Notes under the pieces: generated by a model
Database searches by the model: none
Seen by the model: the letters and a program-made list of their open reading frames with translations, nothing else
Told to the model about the DNA's origin: nothing
Source: Rhizobium viscosum
GTDB lineage: Bacteria; Pseudomonadota; Alphaproteobacteria; Rhizobiales; Rhizobiaceae
Direction of reading: 5' to 3'
Length of the DNA stretch: 64,000 nt
NCBI RefSeq assembly: GCF_014873945.1
Contig: NZ_JADBEC010000001.1
Coordinates: 372,001 to 436,000 of the forward strand
Shown: positions 9,864-19,726 of the stretch, piece after piece
Numbering within the stretch: position 1 is the first letter of the stretch
Layout: each line of letters begins with the position of its first letter
Translations under genes and position numbers: made by a program

Positions 9864-9986
9864 AGTTCGCTTCTATTTCATGGACCCGGCAAAGGTAAAC
9901 CGGAAGTTCGTGATTCGCAGATTTCTGCTCTAGCGGGATTCGACGGAAAATGCATGGGGACATAGGGATTTGCTCACAGTGCAAGC

Positions 9987-10015
9987 TTGCCCCTTCCCCC
10001 TACACTCTTTATAGA
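9987..10015 (+). promoter_or_regulatory. Predicted sigma70-type promoter of pyrB
   Basis: TTGCCC (-35, 9987-9992), a 17-base spacer and TATAGA (-10, 10010-10015). It predicts a start of transcription near 10022 and a short leader. Its position rules out the TTG at 9987 as a start codon for pyrB. Confidence 0.6.
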
Positions 10016-10043
10016 CCCCGCGAAGACAATAAGAGGCAGGGTC

Positions 10044-11000
10044 ATGGTCTTTTTCCCCCACCGCCACCTCATTGGCATCAAGGGCCTCACCGAGCAGGAT
10101 ATTACCTATCTTCTCGACAAGGCTGACGAAGCCGTCAAGATCAGCCGACAGAGAGAGAAGAAGACGTCGACCCTTCGGGGACTGACACAGATCAACCTCT
10201 TCTTCGAGGCATCGACACGGACGCAAGCCTCCTTCGAACTTGCCGGCAAGCGTCTCGGCGCCGACGTGATGAACATGTCGGTCGGCAATTCCTCGGTAAA
10301 GAAGGGCGAGACGCTGATCGACACGGCGATGACGCTGAACGCGATGCGGCCCGACGTCTTGATCATCCGCCACTCCAGCGCCGGCGCCGCGGCACTTCTA
10401 GCCCAGAAGGTCTCCTGCTCCGTCGTCAATGCCGGCGACGGCCAGCATGAACACCCGACGCAGGCGCTGCTCGACGCGCTGACGATCCGCCGCGCCAAGG
10501 GTCGGCTGTCGCGCATCATCGTGGCGATCTGCGGCGACGTCCTGCATTCGCGCGTCGCGCGCTCCAACATCCTTCTTCTGAACGCCATGGGCGCCAGGGT
10601 GCGCGTCGTCGCTCCTGCCACGCTGCTGCCGGCCGGCATTGCCGAAATGGGCGTCGAGGTCTTCCATTCGATGAAGGAAGGGCTGAAGGACGCGGATGTG
10701 GTGATGATGCTACGGCTGCAGCGTGAACGCATGTCCGGCGCCTTCGTGCCGTCGGTGCGCGAATATTACCATTTCTACGGCCTCGATGCGGAAACGCTGA
10801 AGGCGGCGAAGGAAGATGCGCTCGTCATGCATCCGGGGCCAATGAACCGCGGCGTGGAAATTGCCTCCGAAGTTGCTGACGGCCCGCAGAGCGTGATTGC
10901 GGAACAGGTGGAAATGGGGGTCGCGGTGCGCATGGCTGTCATGGAGACGCTGCTCGTTTCCCAGAATCAGGGACCCCGCACCGATGGAGTGGGCGCATGA
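10044..11000 (+). CDS. pyrB: Aspartate carbamoyltransferase catalytic chain
   Basis: Catalyses the first committed step of pyrimidine synthesis, joining carbamoyl phosphate and aspartate to carbamoyl-aspartate. I start at the ATG at 10044 because AAGAGGCAGG (10031-10040) gives a good ribosome site and a promoter lies just upstream; the product is then 318 residues. The carbamoyl phosphate loop [13 protein letters not shown] (Ser57-Thr60) and [12 protein letters not shown] are intact, as is the aspartate-binding MMLRLQRER region. No pyrI regulatory gene is present. The TGA overlaps the ATG of the dihydroorotase-like gene. In pseudomonads such a pair forms one ATCase holoenzyme with an inactive dihydroorotase, and the degenerate partner here suggests the same. 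Confidence 0.96.
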   Translation: MVFFPHRHLIGIKGLTEQDITYLLDKADEAVKISRQREKKTSTLRGLTQINLFFEASTRTQASFELAGKRLGADVMNMSVGNSSVKKGETLIDTAMTLNAMRPDVLIIRHSSAGAAALLAQKVSCSVVNAGDGQHEHPTQALLDALTIRRAKGRLSRIIVAICGDVLHSRVARSNILLLNAMGARVRVVAPATLLPAGIAEMGVEVFHSMKEGLKDADVVMMLRLQRERMSGAFVPSVREYYHFYGLDAETLKAAKEDALVMHPGPMNRGVEIASEVADGPQSVIAEQVEMGVAVRMAVMETLLVSQNQGPRTDGVGA

Positions 11001-12289
11001 GCAATCTCGTCCTCAAGAACGTTCGCATCATCGATCCTTCCCGCAATCTCGATGAAGTCGGCACCATCATCGTCAAGGACGGCCTGATTGTCGCGGCCGG
11101 CAAGGAAGCGCAGAACCAGGGTACCCCCGCAGGGGCTGCCGTGCGTGATTGCACCGGCCTCATCGCAACGCCTGGCCTCGTCGACGCCCGCGTCCATATC
11201 GGCGAACCGGGCGGCGAGCACCGCGAAACCATCGCTTCGGCAAGCCGGGCTGCGGCAGCGGGCGGCGTGACCTCCATCATCATGATGCCGGATACGCATC
11301 CCGTCATCGACGACATCGCGCTCGTCGAGTTCGTCAAGAAGACGGCACGAGATACGGCCGTCGTCAACGTCTACCCGGCAGCGGCCATTACCAAGGGCCT
11401 TGCCGGCGAGGAGATGACAGAAATCGGCCTCTTGATGCAGGCGGGCTCCGTCGCCTTCACCGACGCGCATTCCAGCATCTCCGATACGCAAGTGCTGCGC
11501 CGAGTGATGACCTATGCACGCGAATTCGGCGCCGTCATTTCCTGTGCCACGCGTGACAAATATCTTGGCGCCAATGGCGTCATGCATGAAGGCCTGCTTG
11601 CAAGCTGGCTCGGCCTCTCCGGCATTCCGAAGGAAGCGGAACTGATCCCGCTCGAACGCGATCTGCGCATCGCCCAGCTGACGCACGGCAATTACCATGC
11701 GGCGATGATCTCGGTGCCGGAATCGGTCGAGGCGATCGAGCTTGCCCGCTCGCGCGGCGTGAAGGTCACCTGTGGCGTCTCGATCAACAATCTGGCGCTG
11801 AACGAGAACGACATCGGCGAATACCGCACTTTCTTCAAGCTCTATCCGCCATTGCGCTCCGAAGACGACCGGGTTGCAATGGTGGATGCGCTGGCAAAAG
11901 GCGCGATCGATATCATCGTCTCCTCGCATGACCCGCAGGATGTCGATACGAAGCGCTTGCCGTTCGCCGAGGCCGAAGATGGTGCGGTCGGACTGGAGAC
12001 GATGCTTGCGGCAGCGCTACGGCTTTATCACAGCGAGCAGGTCAGCCTGATGCGGCTGATCGATGCCATGTCCACGCGGCCGGCGCAGATCTTCGGCCTC
12101 GATGCCGGCACGTTGAAGCCCGGCGCCAAGGCCGATATCGCGCTGATCGATCTCGAAGAACCTTGGCTTGTCTCCAAGGACATGCTTCTCTCCCGCTCGA
12201 AGAACACGCCGTTCGAGGATGCGCGCTTCAGCGGGCGAGCCGTTGCGACCTATGTCGGGGGCAAGCTGGTTCACGCATTGCAGGACTGA
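10997..12289 (+). CDS. pyrC: Dihydroorotase-like protein, probably non-catalytic (PyrC')
   Basis: Type I dihydroorotase fold, 430 residues, overlapping pyrB by 4 bases. The fold is clear ([16 protein letters not shown] near residue 57-72, [12 protein letters not shown] near 281, [11 protein letters not shown] near 327), but the metal site is broken. The first HxH motif reads R65-V-H67. The segment that normally has a metal His (HCED) reads SCATRDK. The next His position (usually in HVSTA) is AMISV. The catalytic Asp of the usual DHAPH motif is replaced (S310-H-D-P-Q). Loss of several ligands at once argues against catalysis. In Pseudomonas an inactive PyrC' is needed to hold PyrB dodecamers together. 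I infer a structural role; a working pyrC should exist elsewhere in the genome. Confidence 0.9.
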   Translation: MSNLVLKNVRIIDPSRNLDEVGTIIVKDGLIVAAGKEAQNQGTPAGAAVRDCTGLIATPGLVDARVHIGEPGGEHRETIASASRAAAAGGVTSIIMMPDTHPVIDDIALVEFVKKTARDTAVVNVYPAAAITKGLAGEEMTEIGLLMQAGSVAFTDAHSSISDTQVLRRVMTYAREFGAVISCATRDKYLGANGVMHEGLLASWLGLSGIPKEAELIPLERDLRIAQLTHGNYHAAMISVPESVEAIELARSRGVKVTCGVSINNLALNENDIGEYRTFFKLYPPLRSEDDRVAMVDALAKGAIDIIVSSHDPQDVDTKRLPFAEAEDGAVGLETMLAAALRLYHSEQVSLMRLIDAMSTRPAQIFGLDAGTLKPGAKADIALIDLEEPWLVSKDMLLSRSKNTPFEDARFSGRAVATYVGGKLVHALQD

Positions 12290-12344
12290 GGAGGACTGCC
12301 CTGCCCTTCGGGCCTTCTCTCGGCAAAAGACTTGGGGAACAAAA

Positions 12345-12965
12345 ATGATATCTGATCTTGTCACCTGGCAGATTACTCTGCCTCTGGCCCTTGCCGCCGT
12401 CGTGGTCGGCTACCTGCTCGGCTCTATCCCGTTCGGTCTCATCCTGACACGCGCCGCCGGCCTTGGCGACGTGCGCAGCATCGGCTCCGGCAATATCGGC
12501 GCGACCAACGTCCTACGCACTGGCAACAAGAAGCTCGCTGCCGCAACCCTGCTGCTCGATGCGCTGAAAGCCGCTGCCGCCGCCTGGATCATGGCCTATT
12601 TCGCGGGTGAGGAAGCGGGCATCATCGCCGGTTTCTTCGCCTTCATCGGCCACCTGTTCCCGGTCTGGATCGGCTTCAAGGGCGGCAAGGGTGTTGCCAC
12701 CTATATCGGCACGCTGCTCGGCGTCGCACCGCTCATGGTTCTGCTCTTTGCAGCCGTTTGGCTGGGGACTGCCTTTATCAGTCGCTATTCCTCGCTTTCC
12801 GCTCTCGTTGCGATGCTTGTCATTCCGGTTGCATTGTGGATATTGGGCGACGAAAAGGTTGCGGCAATCATGGCCATCATGAGCGTCATCTCCTACTGGA
12901 AACACAAGGCCAATATCTCCCGTCTGATGAGCGGGACGGAAAGCAAGATCGGGGCTAAGGGGTAA
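12345..12965 (+). CDS. plsY: Glycerol-3-phosphate acyltransferase PlsY
   Basis: Integral membrane enzyme that transfers the acyl group from acyl-phosphate to glycerol-3-phosphate, the first step of phospholipid synthesis. The start at 12345 (ATG after GGGGAACAAAA) gives 206 residues, the usual size; a longer reading would run back into pyrC. Family motifs are present: [13 protein letters not shown] in the first membrane helix, [18 protein letters not shown] (glycerol phosphate loop) and the [18 protein letters not shown] loop. About five hydrophobic helices are visible. The TAA overlaps the ATG of dprA by one base, so translation is probably coupled. Confidence 0.93.
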   Translation: MISDLVTWQITLPLALAAVVVGYLLGSIPFGLILTRAAGLGDVRSIGSGNIGATNVLRTGNKKLAAATLLLDALKAAAAAWIMAYFAGEEAGIIAGFFAFIGHLFPVWIGFKGGKGVATYIGTLLGVAPLMVLLFAAVWLGTAFISRYSSLSALVAMLVIPVALWILGDEKVAAIMAIMSVISYWKHKANISRLMSGTESKIGAKG

Positions 12966-14113
12966 TGGACGCGCTCAGCGCAAAGCCAAAAGGAATTGCG
13001 CTGACGGAGAGACAGAGGATCGCCTGGCTGCGGCTGATCCGTTCCGACAATGTCGGGCCTGCGACCTTTCGCGATCTCATCAATCATTTTGGTTCGGCGG
13101 AAGCCGCGCTTTCCATGTTGCCGGAACTGTCGGCACGTGGCGGCGCGACGCGCTCGATCCGTATTGCCTCCGAGGCTGAAGCATATCGCGAGCTTGAGGC
13201 GGCGCAACGCTTCGGCGCCCGCTTCGTCGGCATCGGCGAGCCCGATTATCCGCAGGCGCTGCGCCAGATCGACGCCGCGCCGCCGCTGCTGATGGTCAAG
13301 GGCGATCTTTCCGTGCTGAATAGACCGGCGGTCGGCATCGTCGGTTCGCGCAATGCTTCCATCAGCGGCGCGAAGTTCGCGGCGATGATCGCCCGAGACT
13401 GCGGCCGGGCCGGCTATGCGGTCGTCTCCGGTCTTGCCCGCGGCATCGATACGGCCGCCCATAGGGCGAGCCTTGATACCGGCACCATTGCCGCAATGGC
13501 CGGAGGGCTGGACCAGCCCTACCCGCCTGAAAACGTCGGACTGCTGGAGGAGATATGGAATGGCAACGGGCTTGCCGTCAGCGAGATGCCTTTCGGCTGG
13601 GAGCCGCGTGCACGCGATTTCCCCCGCCGCAACCGGCTGATTGCGGGCATTTCGCTCGGCGTCGCGGTCGTGGAGGCAGCCGTTCGCTCCGGTTCGCTTA
13701 TCACGGCGCGGATGGCCGGCGAATTCGGGCGGCTGGTCTTTGCCGTGCCAGGTTCGCCGCTCGATCCACGCTGCCACGGCACGAACGGCCTTCTGAAGGA
13801 CGGAGCGATGATCGTCACTTCACCGGAGGATGTCGTGGAAGCGCTTGCGCCGCTCTCCCAGCCCGATCTCTTCTCGCTGCCATCAGCCGAAGAACCGAAG
13901 CGCGAAGGTGGCAGGATGTCGCTTCCGCCCGACGAAACGGATCGCACGCTCGTCATCGATGCGCTGGGTCCGACGCCGGCGGAGATCGACGACATCATTC
14001 GTCATACCGGTCTCTCGGCTTCCGCCGTCTATCTCGTTCTTCTGGAGCTGGATATGGCCGGGCGTCTCCACCGCCATGCCGGCGGACAGGTTTCAATTTC
14101 CATGGCCGACTGA
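12965..14113 (+). CDS. dprA: DNA processing protein DprA
   Basis: Single-strand DNA binding protein that loads RecA on incoming DNA during natural transformation; it is widespread also in species with no known competence. The 382 residues show an N-terminal helical/SAM-like part, then the Rossmann-type DprA core with [12 protein letters not shown] (about residues 121-132), [18 protein letters not shown] and [13 protein letters not shown]-terminal winged-helix (DprA_WH, about 320-380) follows. Length matches the family. The ATG shares one base with the plsY stop. The end overlaps by 21 bases the stop of a small minus-strand gene. Confidence 0.93.
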   Translation: MDALSAKPKGIALTERQRIAWLRLIRSDNVGPATFRDLINHFGSAEAALSMLPELSARGGATRSIRIASEAEAYRELEAAQRFGARFVGIGEPDYPQALRQIDAAPPLLMVKGDLSVLNRPAVGIVGSRNASISGAKFAAMIARDCGRAGYAVVSGLARGIDTAAHRASLDTGTIAAMAGGLDQPYPPENVGLLEEIWNGNGLAVSEMPFGWEPRARDFPRRNRLIAGISLGVAVVEAAVRSGSLITARMAGEFGRLVFAVPGSPLDPRCHGTNGLLKDGAMIVTSPEDVVEALAPLSQPDLFSLPSAEEPKREGGRMSLPPDETDRTLVIDALGPTPAEIDDIIRHTGLSASAVYLVLLELDMAGRLHRHAGGQVSISMAD

Positions 14114-14299
14114 GCCGCCATCGATGCGTGACTGCAGGTCTCCGGCTTCGACACAGGCCATTTCGATGAGATAACAGAGCATCTCCGCATTTTCGCGTTC
14201 CGCCATCTGGTGCAGTTCTCCGAGCATCTGCCGGATGAAGGCAACGTTCTCACGCGATGCTTTGAGATCGGTGTTCTTTTCTGCAACCTTGGGGGCCAT
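14093..14299 (-). CDS. Small conserved-looking hypothetical protein
   Basis: A 68-codon gene convergent with dprA. I chose the ATG at 14299 (start [19 protein letters not shown]) because the sequence from there is soluble and helical. An upstream ATG at 14353 would add 18 residues with no better ribosome site. The product is predicted to be mostly alpha-helical ([20 protein letters not shown]), with two Cys and no membrane segment. I do not recognise the family. Its codon use resembles its neighbours, and the coding frame is open across the whole intergenic space, so it is likely real. Confidence 0.6.
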   Translation of the reverse strand: MAPKVAEKNTDLKASRENVAFIRQMLGELHQMAERENAEMLCYLIEMACVEAGDLQSRIDGGSVGHGN

Positions 14300-14556
14300 A
14301 ATTGTCTCTATGAAATTGGAGAGGGCTGCTTTACCAGGGAGCCCGGACCACACTTCAAAAACGATAGCTTAATCATCCTGAATTGCAATAGATTCAAAAT
14401 CTCGCAATGGTTGCGACATGCGCCAAAGAGGTAAAATTAAAGCAAACCTCTTGACCGGAGCGAATTCCCTGTCCATGTCGGAGGGCCGGCATTCATGTTG
14501 CAGTGCGTGTTGCGCCTGCTTCTTCGCCGGATCGGCATCTTTTTTAGAGAATCATC

Positions 14557-17232
14557 ATGAATGTTGTAGTGGTGGAATCGCCTGCCAAGGCCAAGACGAT
14601 CAATAAGTATCTGGGTCCAGGATACAAAGTGCTCGCCTCCTTCGGCCATGTGCGCGATCTGCCTGCCAAGGATGGATCAGTTCTTCCGGATCAGGATTTC
14701 GAAATGCTGTGGGAAGTGGATGGCGCCTCTTCCAAGCGCATGAAGGATATTGCCGACGCGGTGAAATCTTCCGATGCCCTGTTCCTTGCGACCGACCCTG
14801 ATCGCGAAGGTGAAGCGATCTCCTGGCATGTGCTCGATCTTCTGAACAAGAAGCGGGTCATTAACGGCAAGCCGGTCAAGCGCGTCGTCTTCAACGCCAT
14901 TACCAAGAAGGCCGTGCTCGACGCGATGGCCGATCCGCGCGATATCGATGTCCCGCTGGTCGATGCCTATCTGGCACGCCGCGCACTCGATTATCTCGTC
15001 GGCTTCAATCTCTCGCCAGTTCTCTGGCGCAAGCTGCCCGGCGCACGTTCGGCCGGCCGCGTGCAGTCGGTTGCGCTGCGCCTCGTCTGCGACCGTGAAT
15101 CCGAGATCGAACGTTTCATCTCCGAGGAATACTGGAATCTTTCGGCGCTCTTGAAGACACCGCGCGGAGACGAGTTCGAAGCAAGGCTCGTTGCCGCCAA
15201 TGGCAAGCGGCTGCAGCCGCGCTCGATCGGCAATGGCGAGGAAGCCGGCAAGCTGAAGGCGCTGCTGGAAGGCGCAAGCTATGTCGTCGAAAGCGTCGAG
15301 GCAAAGCCGGTCAAGCGCAACCCGGCCCCGCCGTTTACGACTTCAACTTTGCAGCAGGCCGCCTCCTCCAAGCTCGGCTTCTCGGCATCGCGCACCATGC
15401 AGATTGCGCAGAAGCTTTATGAGGGTGTGGATATCGGCGGCGAGACCGTTGGTCTCATCACCTATATGCGTACGGACGGCGTTCAGATGGCACCTGAAGC
15501 GATCGATGCGGCACGACGCGCCATCGGCGAGCAGTTCGGTGACCGCTACCTGCCGGAAAAGGCACGCTTCTACTCCACCAAGGCGAAGAACGCTCAGGAA
15601 GCACACGAAGCGATCCGCCCAACCGATTTTAACCGCTCGCCCGATCGTGTGCGCAAGTTCCTGGATGCCGACCAGATCCGTCTTTATGACCTGATCTGGA
15701 AGCGCGGTATCGCCAGCCAGATGGCATCGGCCGAAATCGAGCGTACGACGGCTGAAATCATTGCCGACAACAACGGCCAGAAGGCTGGCCTGCGCGCCGT
15801 CGGCTCCGTCATCCGCTTCGACGGCTTCATCGCCGCCTACACCGACCAGAAGGAGGATGGCGAGCAGAGCGACGACGCTGATGACGAGGATGGCCGCTTG
15901 CCGGAGATCAATGCGCGCGAGAACCTCGCCAAGCAGAAGATCAATTCCACGCAGCACTTCACCGAGCCGCCGCCGCGTTATTCTGAAGCCTCGCTCATCA
16001 AGAAAATGGAAGAGCTCGGCATCGGTCGCCCATCCACCTATGCCGCGACGCTGGCGACGCTGCGCGACCGCGACTATGTGACGATCGACAAGCGCAAGCT
16101 GATCCCGCAGGCGAAGGGGCGTCTCGTTACCGCCTTCCTCGAAAGCTTCTTCACCAAGTATGTCGAATATGATTTCACGGCCGACCTCGAAGAGAAGCTC
16201 GACCGGATTTCGGCCGGCGAACTGAACTGGAAGCAAGTTCTTCGTGACTTCTGGAAGGATTTCTTCTCGCAGATCGAAGACACCAAGGAACTGCGCGTCA
16301 CCAACGTTCTGGATTCGCTCAACGAGGCGCTGGCTCCGCTCGTCTTCCCCAAACGCGAAGACGGCAGTGATCCGCGCATCTGCCAGGTCTGTGGCACCGG
16401 CAACCTGTCGCTGAAGCTCGGCAAGTACGGCGCCTTCGTCGGTTGCTCGAACTACCCGGAATGCAACTATACCCGCCAGCTCTCCTCCGAAAACGGCGGC
16501 GAGGCTGAAGGCGCGGCGCTGAACGAGCCGAAGAGCCTCGGCACCGACCCGACCACCGGCGAGGAACTGACGCTGCGTTCGGGCCGTTTCGGACCTTATA
16601 TCCAGCGTGGCGACGGCAAGGATGCCAAGCGCTCGTCGCTCCCCAAGGGCTGGAAGCCGGAAGATATCGACTACGAGAAGGCGATGGCGCTGATCTCTTT
16701 GCCGCGCGATATCGGCAAACATCCGGAAAGCGGCAAGATGATCTCATCCGGGCTCGGTCGCTACGGGCCGTTCCTGCTGCATGACGGCACCTATGCCAAT
16801 CTGGAAAGCATCGAGGACGTCTTCTCGGTCGGCCTCAACCGCGCTGTGACGCTGATTGCCGAAAAACAGGCCAAGGCGCCGGGCGGAGGCCGCGGCACGC
16901 CAGCAGCCCTCAAGGAACTCGGCGATCATCCTGACGGTGGTGCGATCACCGTTCGCGATGGCCGCTATGGCCCCTATGTCAACTGGGGCAAGGTCAATGC
17001 GACGCTGCCGAAGGGCAAGGATCCGCAGGCCATCACCGTCGAAGAGGCGCTGGTGCTGATTGCGGAAAAGGCAGGCAAGGCTCCGGCCGGCAAGACCAAG
17101 GCCAAGTCGGCAGCAAAGCCGAAGTCGGCAGCGAAGCCGAAAACTGCCGCAGCCGAGGCCAAGACGACGAAGACCGCCGCAAAGCCGAAGGCAACCAAGG
17201 CAAAAGCGCCGGCGAAAACGAAAAAGAGCTGA
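14557..17232 (+). CDS. topA: DNA topoisomerase I
   Basis: Type IA topoisomerase that relaxes negative supercoils. The 891 residues start with the Toprim domain (VVVESPAKAKTINKYLG; acidic motif ATDPDREGEAISWH). The active-site Tyr is in LITYMRTDG (about residue 303). One C4 zinc ribbon is seen (CQVCGTGNLSLKLGKYGAFVGC with a following CNY), then several degenerate repeat domains (GRFGPYIQRG, GRYGPFLLHD, GRYGPYVNWG). A Lys/Ala-rich tail (about the last 50 residues) probably contacts DNA or RNA polymerase. A possible promoter is TTGACC at 14451-14456 with a weak -10. rnr starts 2 bases after the stop, so the two form an operon. Confidence 0.97.
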   Translation: MNVVVVESPAKAKTINKYLGPGYKVLASFGHVRDLPAKDGSVLPDQDFEMLWEVDGASSKRMKDIADAVKSSDALFLATDPDREGEAISWHVLDLLNKKRVINGKPVKRVVFNAITKKAVLDAMADPRDIDVPLVDAYLARRALDYLVGFNLSPVLWRKLPGARSAGRVQSVALRLVCDRESEIERFISEEYWNLSALLKTPRGDEFEARLVAANGKRLQPRSIGNGEEAGKLKALLEGASYVVESVEAKPVKRNPAPPFTTSTLQQAASSKLGFSASRTMQIAQKLYEGVDIGGETVGLITYMRTDGVQMAPEAIDAARRAIGEQFGDRYLPEKARFYSTKAKNAQEAHEAIRPTDFNRSPDRVRKFLDADQIRLYDLIWKRGIASQMASAEIERTTAEIIADNNGQKAGLRAVGSVIRFDGFIAAYTDQKEDGEQSDDADDEDGRLPEINARENLAKQKINSTQHFTEPPPRYSEASLIKKMEELGIGRPSTYAATLATLRDRDYVTIDKRKLIPQAKGRLVTAFLESFFTKYVEYDFTADLEEKLDRISAGELNWKQVLRDFWKDFFSQIEDTKELRVTNVLDSLNEALAPLVFPKREDGSDPRICQVCGTGNLSLKLGKYGAFVGCSNYPECNYTRQLSSENGGEAEGAALNEPKSLGTDPTTGEELTLRSGRFGPYIQRGDGKDAKRSSLPKGWKPEDIDYEKAMALISLPRDIGKHPESGKMISSGLGRYGPFLLHDGTYANLESIEDVFSVGLNRAVTLIAEKQAKAPGGGRGTPAALKELGDHPDGGAITVRDGRYGPYVNWGKVNATLPKGKDPQAITVEEALVLIAEKAGKAPAGKTKAKSAAKPKSAAKPKTAAAEAKTTKTAAKPKATKAKAPAKTKKS

Positions 17233-17234
17233 GA

Positions 17235-19604
17235 GTGGCGAGAGAACCGCGCGAGACTACGAGAGCCATGGGCAAGCGCCCGGGAAAATTCGGACGCGCG
17301 AGCAGGGAACCTGCGCCTGAGCCGCTGAACATCGTGCACGGCATACTGCCGCCGCGCGAAGTCATTCTGCGCTTCATCGCAGAACATCCGCAGAAAGCCT
17401 CCAAGCGCGAGCTCGCCAAGGCCTTCGGGCTGAAAGGCGAAAGCCGCGTCGAGCTCAAGCGCCTGCTGCAAGAATTGGAGCAGGAAGGCATGTTGCAGAA
17501 GACCCGCAAGTCGCTGATCCGGCCTGGTGCGCTGCCGCCCGTCACCGTGCTCGACATCACCACGCGCGACAAGGATGGCGAGTTGATCGGCCGCCCGGCC
17601 GAATGGCCGGAGGATCAGGGTGTGGCCCCTGCCGTTGCCATTCGCCAGCAATCGCCAGCGGGCCGTCAGGGCAAGGGCAAGGCGCCGGTTGCTGGCATGG
17701 GTGACCGTATCCTTGCCAAGATATTCCCGGCTGTCGACCGCGGCGGCCCGGCCTATACCGCCCGCATCATCAAGGTGATCGACAAGCGCCGTGGCGCCAG
17801 CATGGGCGTCTTCAAGGATGCGCCGGGTGGCGCCGGACGCCTGCTGCCCATCGACAGGCGCGGCGAGGAAATGCTGATCGACCCCGACTACAAGGGCGAT
17901 GCCAAGGATGGCGATCTGGTCGAGGTGGAAATTGCGCGTCTCGGCCGTTTCGGCCTGGCTCGTGCCAAGGTGCTTTCGGTCATCGGCTCCGTCGCTTCGG
18001 AAAAGGCGATCTCGATGATCGCCATCCATGCGCATGGCATTCCGCATGTCTTCTTACCGGCCGCAGTCGCAGAAGCCGATGACGCCAAGCCTGCCACCAT
18101 GTCTCATCGGGAAGACTGGCGCGACATGCCGCTGATCACCATCGATCCTGCCGACGCCAAAGACCATGACGACGCCGTCTATGCCGAGGAGGATCCGTCC
18201 GAGGACAATGCGGGCGGCGTGATCGTCACTGTCGCAATCGCCGACGTTTCCTGGTATGTGCGGCCGAATTCGCCGCTCGACCGGGAAGCGTTAAAGCGTG
18301 GCAACTCGGTCTATTTCCCGGATCGGGTCGTGCCGATGCTGCCGGAACGGATTTCCAACGATCTCTGCTCGCTGAAGGAAGGCGTGGACCGCCCTGCCCT
18401 TGCGGTGCGCATGGTCTTCTCGAAGGACGGCCGCAAGATCGGGCATACCTTCCATCGCATCATGATGAAGAGCGCGGCCAAGCTCTCCTACCAGCAGGCA
18501 CAGGCGGCAATCGACGGCAAGCCCGACGACAAGACCGGGCCGATGCTGGGGCCGATCCTCAAGCCGCTCTGGCACGCCTACGAGACGATGAAACGCGGCC
18601 GCGACCGGCGCCAGCCGCTCGAGCTCGACATGCCCGAGCGCAAGATCCTGCTGAAGCCCGATGGCACAGTCGACCGGGTCTTCGTGCCGCCACGTCTCGA
18701 TGCGCATAAGCTGATCGAAGAAATGATGATCCAGGCGAACGTCGCGGCTGCCGAGACGCTGGAGAAAAAGCGCCAGCCGCTGATTTACCGTATCCACGAT
18801 ACGCCAACGCTTGCCAAACAGGAGGTGCTGCGCGAGTTCCTCGCTACCCTCGGCATCTCGCTTGCCAAAGGCGGCAACATGCGCGCCAATAGCTTCAACG
18901 GTATCCTCGCCAAGGCTGACAACACGCCACACCAGACAATGGTCAACGAGATGGTACTGCGCTCGCAGAGCCAGGCGATCTACAGTCCTGAAAATATCGG
19001 CCATTTCGGCCTGAACCTCATGAAGTATGCGCACTTCACTTCGCCGATCCGCCGTTATGCCGACCTTATCGTGCATCGTGCGCTGGTAAGCTCGCTCGGC
19101 TTCGGCGAAGGCGGCATCACGCCGGACGAGGAAGCGACGCTCGACGATATCGCCGCCGAAATCTCCACTTTCGAGCGCCGGGCGATGGCCGCAGAGCGCG
19201 AGACCGTCGATCGCCTCATCGCTCATCACCTTGCCGGTCGTGTCGGCCAGGAATTTGAAGGACGCGTTTCAGGCGTTACCAAATCCGGCCTGTTTATCCT
19301 GCTGCCGGACTATGGCGCAGACGGTTTCATCCCTATATCTACGCTCGGCACTGACTATTTCATCTATGACGAAGCGCATCAGGCGCTATCGGGCGAAAAG
19401 ACGGGTCTCGGCTATCGCCTCGGCGACGATGTGACGGTGCGGCTGGCAGAGGCGATCCCGCTTGCCGGCGCACTGCGCTTCGAGATGCTGAGCGAGGGAC
19501 GCAAGATGCCGACGGCTGTGCGCTCCTTCCACAAGGCGGGGCGACGCGATGCAAGCCGCGCCCGCAAGAAGATCGGAACGAGGCCGCCGCGCGGGCGGCG
19601 CTGA
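17235..19604 (+). CDS. rnr: Ribonuclease R
   Basis: Processive 3'-5' exoribonuclease that degrades structured RNA. The 789 residues hold an N-terminal winged-helix (HPQKASKRELAKAFGLKG), cold-shock-like domains, the RNB catalytic domain with TIDPADAKDHDDAVY (metal-binding Asp residues) and a C-terminal S1 domain (EFEGRVSGVTKSGLFI) followed by a basic tail (RRDASRARKKIGTRPPRGRR). I kept the GTG at 17235, two bases after topA; an ATG at 17268 is an equally possible start (778 residues). Family size is normal. It is co-transcribed with topA and probably with the following DUF983 gene, although a palindromic repeat lies between them. Confidence 0.94.
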   Translation: MAREPRETTRAMGKRPGKFGRASREPAPEPLNIVHGILPPREVILRFIAEHPQKASKRELAKAFGLKGESRVELKRLLQELEQEGMLQKTRKSLIRPGALPPVTVLDITTRDKDGELIGRPAEWPEDQGVAPAVAIRQQSPAGRQGKGKAPVAGMGDRILAKIFPAVDRGGPAYTARIIKVIDKRRGASMGVFKDAPGGAGRLLPIDRRGEEMLIDPDYKGDAKDGDLVEVEIARLGRFGLARAKVLSVIGSVASEKAISMIAIHAHGIPHVFLPAAVAEADDAKPATMSHREDWRDMPLITIDPADAKDHDDAVYAEEDPSEDNAGGVIVTVAIADVSWYVRPNSPLDREALKRGNSVYFPDRVVPMLPERISNDLCSLKEGVDRPALAVRMVFSKDGRKIGHTFHRIMMKSAAKLSYQQAQAAIDGKPDDKTGPMLGPILKPLWHAYETMKRGRDRRQPLELDMPERKILLKPDGTVDRVFVPPRLDAHKLIEEMMIQANVAAAETLEKKRQPLIYRIHDTPTLAKQEVLREFLATLGISLAKGGNMRANSFNGILAKADNTPHQTMVNEMVLRSQSQAIYSPENIGHFGLNLMKYAHFTSPIRRYADLIVHRALVSSLGFGEGGITPDEEATLDDIAAEISTFERRAMAAERETVDRLIAHHLAGRVGQEFEGRVSGVTKSGLFILLPDYGADGFIPISTLGTDYFIYDEAHQALSGEKTGLGYRLGDDVTVRLAEAIPLAGALRFEMLSEGRKMPTAVRSFHKAGRRDASRARKKIGTRPPRGRR

Positions 19605-19605
19605 A

Positions 19606-19649
19606 GCAATTCCAGCAAAAGTGCGCAGCGGTTTTGCGTTCGGAATTGC
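19606..19649. repeat. Dispersed intergenic palindromic repeat (Rhizobium type)
   Basis: Nested palindrome GCAATTCC (19606-19613), GCAAAA (19615-19620), loop, TTTTGC (19632-19637), GGAATTGC (19642-19649). I recognise this pattern as one of the many-copy intergenic elements of Rhizobium genomes (from memory, not searched). It starts 2 bases after the rnr stop. Confidence 0.6.
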
Positions 19650-19664
19650 GTGAAGAGAAAGAGA

Positions 19665-19705
19665 CGGAGCCTTTCCATATTTCGAAGAAAAATGGAAAGG
19701 CTCCG
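19665..19705. repeat. Perfect 14-base inverted repeat between rnr and the DUF983 gene
   Basis: Arms CGGAGCCTTTCCAT (19665-19678) and ATGGAAAGGCTCCG (19692-19705) are separated by 13 bases. There is no T-run, so it does not look like a simple terminator. It could be an RNA stability hairpin or part of the adjacent repeat element. It ends 6 bases before the ribosome site of the next gene. Confidence 0.7.
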
Positions 19706-19726
19706 GTTCCGGGAAGAGGAAGATCG

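Noticed and set aside
9987..10043. N-terminal extension of pyrB from the TTG at 9987
   Set aside because: The TTG is the first half of a good -35 box; the ATG at 10044 has the ribosome site and gives the family length.
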